Assembly: GCA_938010765.1 (NCBI GenBank)
Contig: CALLVX010000044.1
Coordinates: 1 to 42,485, forward strand
DNA from: an uncultured Flavobacteriaceae bacterium
GTDB taxonomy: Bacteria; Bacteroidota; Bacteroidia; Flavobacteriales; Flavobacteriaceae
Length of the DNA: 42,485 bases
Direction of reading: 5' to 3'
Shown here: positions 36,375 to 42,485 of the stretch, piece after piece
How positions within the stretch are numbered: position 1 is the first letter of the stretch
Layout: the number at the start of each line of letters is the position of its first letter
The notes under the pieces: generated by a model
Seen by the model: the letters and a program-made list of their open reading frames with translations, nothing else
The model's database searches: none
Told to the model about the DNA's origin: nothing
Position numbers and translations under genes: made by a program

Positions 36375-39300
36375 TTATCTCTTCACCACTTTTTTGGTGA
36401 TGACCTCCCCCCCATCTACTCTAAGGGAAACAAAATAAGTTCCAGCACTATAGCTCCCAAGACTTAGCTCCAAGTCTGATGGATGATTCTCCTCTAGTGC
36501 TTTAAACACTAATTGTTGTTGCTGCATATTGGAAACGACTACATCTACTTTTTGTCCTTTGAGACTATATAGGTCGATTTTCACCATATCGGCCGTAGGA
36601 TTTGGATAGGCCGTAATTAAGTCAGTTGCCCGCTCAGGATTCTCGAAATCTACTCCGAACTCGTCAAAACCGCTGTTTCCTTCTCCATTTTCAACAACGT
36701 AAAGCTCTAGTACGGTTTTACAACCCTGTGAAGATGTTAGGATATAAAAACCAGAATCTGCTTTTACCAGATTTCCAAAGTTATAGTTGTCCCCTACTTG
36801 TTCTCCATTTGGAAGAGTAATAGTAACTCCAATACTATTCGGCAACATACTTAAAATAAACTCTGTCCCTTCTTCAAGTTTTACATAATTCTGCCCGCTT
36901 TTCCATTCACCATTCACCCGATATTCGGTTACAATTGAGTCATCGGAACAATTTGGAAGGTTTTCGACCTTTATATTAATTGTATTGGTACAACCATCTT
37001 CGGACCTGAGTATGTAGACCCCGCTATCAGCGGTAGTCACACCTCCAAGATTAAAATTATCTCCAACAACCGACCCATCGGGCTTGGTTATTGTAAGCCC
37101 TACAGAATTCGGAAGCATACTCAACATAACATTAGTTCCTTGATCTACGGTCACATCGTTATCTCCACTAAACCATTTCCCATCTATACGATACTCTGGA
37201 ATAACCGTATCCTTGCAGTCATTGGCTAAATTAAGTTCTAAAGTTTCAACACACCCTTCTTCAGATGTAAGAATATAGGTTCCTGTTAGGCCCGCAGTGA
37301 AGCTGGGGAATTTATAGTTATCACCCACCACACTACCATCGGGTAATGTAATATTTAAGCCCACACCATTCGGTAACATGCTTAAAATCAGCTCCGCTCC
37401 TTCATTTACCTCAATACTATTTTCACCACTCAACCATTTTCCGTTGATTCGATACTCTGGTATTATTATTCCCGTACATTCTGTTCTTTGTTCAACGGTT
37501 AGGTTCAAAGCAGCCGTACAACCATCTTCTGCAGTAAACATATATGTACCGCTATCGGCCAAGGTAACAAGTCCTAAAGAATAATTATCGTTTACGATAC
37601 TGCCATCTGGTAATGTTATGGTTAAAGATATATTATTCGGCAAAATACTTAACATCACATCGGTTCCCTCTTTCACGACGATATTCGATTCTCCACTATA
37701 CCAAACGCTGTTCAAACGATACTCAGGAATAATTTCGCAATCGGACGGTTCGTCTTCATTTACAATAATCGTCAGAGTTGTTGAACAATCTTCAGAAATA
37801 GCAAAAGTATATACACCTTCTTGTTCAGATGTTATATCTCCAAGACTCAAATCACTGGAACTTATTTCGCCACTTGGTGCGGTAATCGTAAATGCAACAC
37901 CATTTGGTATTATGCTTAGCACTATGGTATCTCCTTCATCAACAGTAACAGTACTTTCCCCTTCTACCCAAGCTTCATCATTTACCTTATATTCTGTTTC
38001 AATATCGCAGGTTGCCTCTTCAATAGTGTCATTTACGTTAATTGTCAACGCTGCCTCACAACCTGCCGACGAAATAAAAGTATACACTCCCTTTTGGGCA
38101 GTCGTAATATTACCCAATTGATAGTTATCACCAACTTCAGAACCATTTGGCAATCGTATTCTTAAACCAGGATCATCTGCTACAGACCCAAGTACCAAAT
38201 CATCACCGGCCTCTACGGTTACACTACCTGCTCCAGTATATACAGTATTATTTACACTATATTCAGGAACAATACTACCTTCAGGACATACCTCTTCATC
38301 TTCTATTACGTTCACAGTAAAAGAATCACTGCATCCCTCTTCGGAAGTAAATACGTAAACCCCATTCTGAGAGAGCGTAACAGCACCTAAATTTAGGTCG
38401 TTAGACACCTCACTCCCATCTGGTAATTTGATTGTAAACTGTAAATTGTCTGGATACATACTCAAGGAAAGTATCGTTCCTTCATCTACGGTAATTTGAT
38501 CTTCTCCCCTGACCCAATCGCCATTCCCAATTTTAAATTCAGGAATTACACTGTCATTATTGCATTCAACCGAACCATCGTCGACCGTTAACGTTAAGGT
38601 AGTTTCGCAACCATCCTGCGTTCTATAAACATATTCCCCAGCGTCTTCTGTAGTTATTTGCCCCAGACTGTAGTCATTATTTACCACAGAGCCATTCGGA
38701 AGCGTTATGGAAAATTGGACATTATTAGGAAGTAAACTAAGTACCAATGTGGTTCCCGCTTCTAAATTAATTTCGGGCTCCCCACTCGACCATTCCCCGT
38801 TAATGCGATACTCGGTTATAAGTCGTTCATCAGAGCAATCAAAAGACTGGGCCCAAACCGCCAACCTGTTGGCACTTGTATTTGCCACTGTACTAAAAGT
38901 ACCTCCTGTATACAGCCTATCTTCATCGGCAGATAGTACAATATCATTTACCATATTATTGGTGCCCACATTTTTTGAAGGGCCCATAGCTTGCCAACCA
39001 TTGGCAATACTCCATCTTGCCATGTTTTTAACAATGTAGTTGGTACTTGCATCTTTACCCGCAGTCTCAAAACTACCTCCTGCATATAAGTAGCTACCGT
39101 CAAAAGCTAAAGAATTGACATTCCCGCTCAAACCGTTCCCCATTGCTTCCCATTGGTTTGAACTTTTGTTCCACCGAGCAACTCTATTTACTGTTTTACC
39201 ATCTGCCAAACTGAAATTACCTCCCGCATAAACAGAACTATTCGTAACTTCTATGGCTTGAACAAAACCGCTGGTACCTTGTCCTAGTGTACCCCAGGTA

Positions 39301-41141
39301 CTACCATTCCAGGTAGCAATTCGGTTCGCTGTTTTACCACCGGCACTATCAAAATTACCACCAACGTATAAGGTATTGTCAGTATCAAATGCAATCGCTC
39401 TTATTTCATTATTAGTTCCTCTCCCCGAAGTACCCGAATCAACTAATGCCGACCAACCGTTGTTCCATTTAGCAATATTACTAACAGAAACACCTCCTGC
39501 AAGTTCAAATGCGCCACCAACATATACGTTATTGTTTGCATCAATACCTATTTTAGCAACGGTGCCATTGGTTCCGGAGCTAAGTGCAGACCATGAGTTT
39601 CCATTCCAGACACCTACATTTTGCGCAGACACACCTCCTATAGAGGTAAAACTACCTCCAGCATATACCTTCCCATCTGAAGTAACCGCCAATGCCTTTA
39701 CAGTACCGTTCGCTCCGCTCGACAGTGTTGACCAACCTGTATTTTTATTATATACGGCAATGTTGTTCGCGCCTATTCCACCGGCCAATGAAAAACTTCC
39801 TGCAACGTAAACATTATCTCCATTTACCGCAATAGCTTCTACATTACCATTCGTCCCATTTTCCAATTCTTTCCAAACTCCGACTCCGTCAACGGCCACT
39901 GTGGTGGGTCCTGGAGGAGGAGGAGGTGGTGGTGTTCCGGAACCTCCATTGATTTTAAATATTTTGGCAGAAGTACCATAACCACTGAAATATAGTTCTC
40001 CAGACTCGTCTAAACCGAAACTGGAAACAAACTCGCCACTCGTACGAAATAATAATTTTGATGTTGCCGAGTTGTTAGTTGCATTATAACTTAAAGCCCA
40101 TACACGGCCAGAAACATAATCGGCATAAATATACTTGTCCTTTATGTTTGTATTGGTACTACTCCCCTTATACACATACCCACCTGTAATGGATACGTCA
40201 CCAGCACTATGCCCATAGGTAAAAACCGGTTTAATATCTGGGGTGGTTACAAGGCCCGTAGACGTATTATAGTCTGAATTTCCTTCAAAACGGTTCCAGC
40301 CAAAGTTGCCTCCTTTTTGAATAATATTAATTTCTTCTAAATTCGCTTGCCCTACATCAGCTCCCCACATTCGATCGCCATCCCAAGAAAATTTCCATGT
40401 ATTTCGAATTCCCCATGCGTACAGTTCGTCAAGACCACTTTGTCCCCGTCTGGGGTTATCAGAAGGTATTTCATAATTGCCGTTGGGAGCATCTGGATTA
40501 GATTCTAACGGATTATTTCCGTTTACATCGATATCTATTCTGAGTATACTACCAAAAATATTATCAAGATTTTGAGCGTTTCTTTGAGGATCGCCCCCGC
40601 CCCCGCCGTCACCAACAGAAACATATAGATATCCATCCGGTCCAAACCCTATCTTTCCGCCATTGTGATTTGAATTTCCCTGATTCTTATCAAAACTAAA
40701 AATTTCTAGTCTACTATAGGTATTTGCTTGATTCGGATTATTCGCATTAACCTGATATCTTGCTAAAACTATTTCAACTCCGACATTCGCAACACTACTG
40801 GTTCTAGTATGGTATACATAGAAAAAACCGTTTTGTGAATAATTAGGGTGAAAGGCAAGGCCCAATAAACCGATTTCCTGGCCAGCAGAAAAGCTAACCA
40901 CATTTCGAATGTCCAAAAAAGTTTGTTGCGATGTTACGCCACTATTGTTTTGAAAAACTTTGATTCTGCCGGCTTGCTCCACAACAAACATTCTGTTTGA
41001 ACCGTCTTTCGCATTCTGTATTTCTACGGGAAACTCAAAACTTAAATTTGGGAAAGCCTGATCGTAAGTTACGGGGTCTTGCGCTTTTAACGGAGTAAAA
41101 AATAAACTCATTAAAAGCACTAAAAAAGTAATTTTTTTCAT
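36375..41141 (-). CDS. Secreted multidomain protein: PQQ-type sugar dehydrogenase, beta-propeller, eight Ig-like repeats, T9SS sorting domain
   Basis: Protein of 1588 residues. Signal peptide 1-20 (MKKITFLVLLMSLFFTPLKA). Residues about 25-398 form a soluble glucose/sorbosone dehydrogenase-like propeller: GLLGLAFHPNY, SNHNGGKIGFGPDGYLYVSVGDGG with the catalytic-type His, and LDELYAWGIRNTWKFSWD. A Pro-rich hinge (PPPPPPPGP, about 403-411) leads to a second propeller of kelch-like repeats (VYAGGSFSLAGG type, about 418-765). Eight repeats of about 87 residues follow (about 767-1483). The C-terminal 80 residues, starting AYPNPTADMVKIDLY and ending VITKKVVKR, are a T9SS type A sorting domain. It should be exported and anchored or released at the cell surface. 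The sugar substrate and PQQ use are inferred from family only. Confidence 0.9.
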   Translation of the reverse strand: MKKITFLVLLMSLFFTPLKAQDPVTYDQAFPNLSFEFPVEIQNAKDGSNRMFVVEQAGRIKVFQNNSGVTSQQTFLDIRNVVSFSAGQEIGLLGLAFHPNYSQNGFFYVYHTRTSSVANVGVEIVLARYQVNANNPNQANTYSRLEIFSFDKNQGNSNHNGGKIGFGPDGYLYVSVGDGGGGGDPQRNAQNLDNIFGSILRIDIDVNGNNPLESNPDAPNGNYEIPSDNPRRGQSGLDELYAWGIRNTWKFSWDGDRMWGADVGQANLEEINIIQKGGNFGWNRFEGNSDYNTSTGLVTTPDIKPVFTYGHSAGDVSITGGYVYKGSSTNTNIKDKYIYADYVSGRVWALSYNATNNSATSKLLFRTSGEFVSSFGLDESGELYFSGYGTSAKIFKINGGSGTPPPPPPPGPTTVAVDGVGVWKELENGTNGNVEAIAVNGDNVYVAGSFSLAGGIGANNIAVYNKNTGWSTLSSGANGTVKALAVTSDGKVYAGGSFTSIGGVSAQNVGVWNGNSWSALSSGTNGTVAKIGIDANNNVYVGGAFELAGGVSVSNIAKWNNGWSALVDSGTSGRGTNNEIRAIAFDTDNTLYVGGNFDSAGGKTANRIATWNGSTWGTLGQGTSGFVQAIEVTNSSVYAGGNFSLADGKTVNRVARWNKSSNQWEAMGNGLSGNVNSLAFDGSYLYAGGSFETAGKDASTNYIVKNMARWSIANGWQAMGPSKNVGTNNMVNDIVLSADEDRLYTGGTFSTVANTSANRLAVWAQSFDCSDERLITEYRINGEWSSGEPEINLEAGTTLVLSLLPNNVQFSITLPNGSVVNNDYSLGQITTEDAGEYVYRTQDGCETTLTLTVDDGSVECNNDSVIPEFKIGNGDWVRGEDQITVDEGTILSLSMYPDNLQFTIKLPDGSEVSNDLNLGAVTLSQNGVYVFTSEEGCSDSFTVNVIEDEEVCPEGSIVPEYSVNNTVYTGAGSVTVEAGDDLVLGSVADDPGLRIRLPNGSEVGDNYQLGNITTAQKGVYTFISSAGCEAALTINVNDTIEEATCDIETEYKVNDEAWVEGESTVTVDEGDTIVLSIIPNGVAFTITAPSGEISSSDLSLGDITSEQEGVYTFAISEDCSTTLTIIVNEDEPSDCEIIPEYRLNSVWYSGESNIVVKEGTDVMLSILPNNISLTITLPDGSIVNDNYSLGLVTLADSGTYMFTAEDGCTAALNLTVEQRTECTGIIIPEYRINGKWLSGENSIEVNEGAELILSMLPNGVGLNITLPDGSVVGDNYKFPSFTAGLTGTYILTSEEGCVETLELNLANDCKDTVIPEYRIDGKWFSGDNDVTVDQGTNVMLSMLPNSVGLTITKPDGSVVGDNFNLGGVTTADSGVYILRSEDGCTNTINIKVENLPNCSDDSIVTEYRVNGEWKSGQNYVKLEEGTEFILSMLPNSIGVTITLPNGEQVGDNYNFGNLVKADSGFYILTSSQGCKTVLELYVVENGEGNSGFDEFGVDFENPERATDLITAYPNPTADMVKIDLYSLKGQKVDVVVSNMQQQQLVFKALEENHPSDLELSLGSYSAGTYFVSLRVDGGEVITKKVVKR
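36690..38841 (-). repeat. Eight tandem Ig-like repeats, about 87 codons each
   Basis: Each unit starts with Cys and a PEYRINGKWxSGE-like strand, continues with EGTxLxLSxLPNxVxxTITLPDGSxVxDNYxLG and closes with DSGxYxxxSEDGCxxxLxLxV. Two Cys per unit could form a disulfide. Units 5-8 are most alike, suggesting recent expansion. The same unit occurs twice in the gene at the right edge. Confidence 0.85.
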
Positions 41142-41481
41142 GCGGTTGTGGGACTTAGATATAATGTATACGGACTATTTTCGACTAAATACACCTTTAC
41201 TACGTTGAAATATCCTAAAAAGTCTATGAGCAACTAAAAAAAAGTTAATTATTCGATGAAACGTTCGAAAATTTAACATTTTTAACACTACCAGATTCCA
41301 CATGGATTGGTTTCGAATGTAAAATCTCGAAATCTACGCAAAGTACTAATAATTAAGGGAATAGAGTGAAAAAAAAATAGTACTGGATTTTACCTGAAAA
41401 AGTATGCGCAAAAGACTACGTAAACTTAATCAGGTAAATTAAACAGAAGAATGTAGCTATTAAAATTTATTTCTTAGGTAT
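41142..41481. other. AT-rich intergenic region without a gene
   Basis: No credible reading frame, tRNA or terminator was found in these 340 bases between two leftward genes. They must hold the promoter of the sugar dehydrogenase-like gene. A 9-bp inverted repeat, TTTACCTGA (41389-41397) and TCAGGTAAA (41430-41438), with a 32-nt spacer, is the only structure noticed. It lacks a T run, and its role is unknown. Confidence 0.5.
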
Positions 41482-42485
41482 TTACCTATCAATAAGAATA
41501 GACTTGACCGCGGTACCTCCTATATATTTCACGTCCAAAATGTACACTCCTTCCGAAAGGTGCTCGAGGCTTATAGTTTCTATTTTATTATGATCTTCAT
41601 GAAATTTCTGACTAAGAACCGCTTGTTGAACCGCATTATACAAGGTGACGCTTACCGGTTCCTTCATGAAATTAGCCAAATCCAAGTTTAAAATGCCAGA
41701 AGTTGGATTTGGAAAGACCATCAACTCACGAACATTGGAACGTGCTCCTGTAACGGCTTCCTCATTTGATTGTTGGTCATCGATAGGTTCTTTCGAAGGT
41801 TCATTGGTCGGCAAAACGGTTAAATTTATAATGGTTTTGCAACCTAGACTAGAAGTAATCAAATAAACTCCGCTATCCGCAACCGTAACATTCCCAAGAT
41901 TATAATTATCACCCACTTGAAAATTATTAGGCAATACGATCGATTGTAGAGGAACATTGTTGGGAAGCATGCTCAAGACCACCTCGGCACCTTCATTTAC
42001 TACCAGATCTTGGCTACCACTTGCCCACTGTCCATTTACCCGATACTCCGGTACTATACTATTTTGTGTACAACCAGCACCATTTAACTGTATTTCTAAT
42101 TCAGCGGTACATCCTTCTGTGGTGACGAACGTATAGGTACCGCTTACCACATTGGTATTCGCAAAAACATTTACAGGGGCATTTAATGTATTCCCGTCGG
42201 GAAATATAATGGATTGTGCCAAGTTCTCCGGAGTTATGTCCAGAATCACTTCTTGTCCCTGTTCTACTATTAAAGGACCGTAACCACTGCCCGTTACTCC
42301 ATCAATCAAATACTGGGGAACGATTTCCGTGACACAGGTATCAACTACCTTGTATACCACAAGATTATCGAAATACGACACCGAGGGCGTCGCAAGTGCG
42401 AAACCGGGGAAAAGCCATAGGTCGAGCGTCGTAGCCCCGGATGGTACCGTGGCCGTGCCCGAGAAACTGTCCCAATCGGAACCGA
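41482..42485 (-). CDS. C-terminal part of a secreted T9SS protein with two Ig-like repeats; 5' end outside window
   Basis: The frame is open to the right edge (about 333 residues visible). A GTG at 42381 is inside the coding frame and is not the start. The first visible stretch (GSDWDSFSGTATVPSGATTL, then SVSYFDNLVVYKV) looks like the end of a jelly-roll carbohydrate-binding-like domain. Two Ig-like repeats follow (about 42345-42080 and 42070-41815), the second nearly matching those of the neighbouring gene (IVPEYRVNGQWASGSQ). A linker then leads to a T9SS sorting domain, VFPNPTSGILNLDL to KSILIDR. Probably a surface or secreted glycan-active protein. Confidence 0.85.
   Translation of the reverse strand, partial: GSDWDSFSGTATVPSGATTLDLWLFPGFALATPSVSYFDNLVVYKVVDTCVTEIVPQYLIDGVTGSGYGPLIVEQGQEVILDITPENLAQSIIFPDGNTLNAPVNVFANTNVVSGTYTFVTTEGCTAELEIQLNGAGCTQNSIVPEYRVNGQWASGSQDLVVNEGAEVVLSMLPNNVPLQSIVLPNNFQVGDNYNLGNVTVADSGVYLITSSLGCKTIINLTVLPTNEPSKEPIDDQQSNEEAVTGARSNVRELMVFPNPTSGILNLDLANFMKEPVSVTLYNAVQQAVLSQKFHEDHNKIETISLEHLSEGVYILDVKYIGGTAVKSILIDR

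Noticed and set aside
36375-38841. CRISPR-like or noncoding repeat array
   Set aside because: The periodicity is of coding Ig-like units of about 260 bp in an open frame, with no short identical direct repeats or spacers.
41475-41488. TAGGTA-TT-TACCTA as a terminator of the right-edge gene
   Set aside because: It overlaps the stop codon, the stem is only six weak pairs, and no T run follows.
41482-42381. Complete 299-residue protein starting at GTG 42381
   Set aside because: The frame stays open to the window edge with protein-like sequence, and the GTG codes for an internal Val of a jelly-roll strand.

Overview
The window reads as chromosomal DNA of a marine-type member of the Bacteroidota, most likely a Flavobacteriaceae close to Maribacter, Zobellia or Arenibacter. 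I base this on protein style, since no search was possible. The pointers are large secreted proteins with type IX secretion (T9SS) C-terminal sorting domains, BspA-like (DUF285) and PKD-like modules, DUF3822 and DUF4126 proteins, a DnaX without a zinc module, and Bacteroidota -7 promoter boxes (TAnnTTTG). The DNA is moderately AT-rich.

Layout. (1) 1-3789 (-): a very large secreted BspA-like protein gene, cut by two in-frame stop codons and running off the left edge. (2) 4052-9804: a small secreted protein, then a leftward group: RecD-like helicase, DUF4126 membrane protein, kdsB, a HAD phosphatase, kdnB and a PlsC-like acyltransferase. This suggests Kdo or 8-amino-Kdo supply for lipopolysaccharide. 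(3) 10037-12604 (+): a pilin-like protein, DUF3822, rsmD and a conserved protein split by a one-base frameshift. (4) 12641-12972 (-): RNase P RNA. (5) 13095-15110 (+): dnaX, with a run of ten A exactly where the clamp-loader core ends. (6) 15099-21851 (-): a complete, tightly packed eboABCDEF operon ending in a TMEM220-like gene. (7) 22011-22592 (+): miaE. (8) 22605-26818 (-): ppx, ppk1, a SixA-like phosphatase and pdxH. (9) 26956-30220 (-): pyrR, pyrB, a small STAS-like protein, DUF3291 and rnz. (10) 30420-36159: rpsA (-), a BON-LysM protein (+), cmk (-) and lon (-). (11) 36375-42485 (-): two T9SS-secreted proteins sharing the same Ig-like repeat. One is fused to a PQQ-type sugar dehydrogenase domain; the other runs off the right edge.

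How it fits together. Most of the window is ordinary housekeeping: translation, nucleotide metabolism, polyphosphate, replication and proteolysis. The accessory parts are the cell-surface proteins at both ends and the ebo operon in the middle. The ebo operon is the best candidate for an incompletely understood biosynthetic or export system. It has a sugar-phosphate cyclase-like enzyme, a UbiA prenyltransferase, two TIM-barrel-type enzymes, an alkaline-phosphatase-fold protein that has lost several catalytic metal ligands, and an orphan helical protein. The best single sequence signal is the A10 run in dnaX: one base gained or lost gives a stop within a few codons and would produce a gamma-like short clamp-loader subunit.
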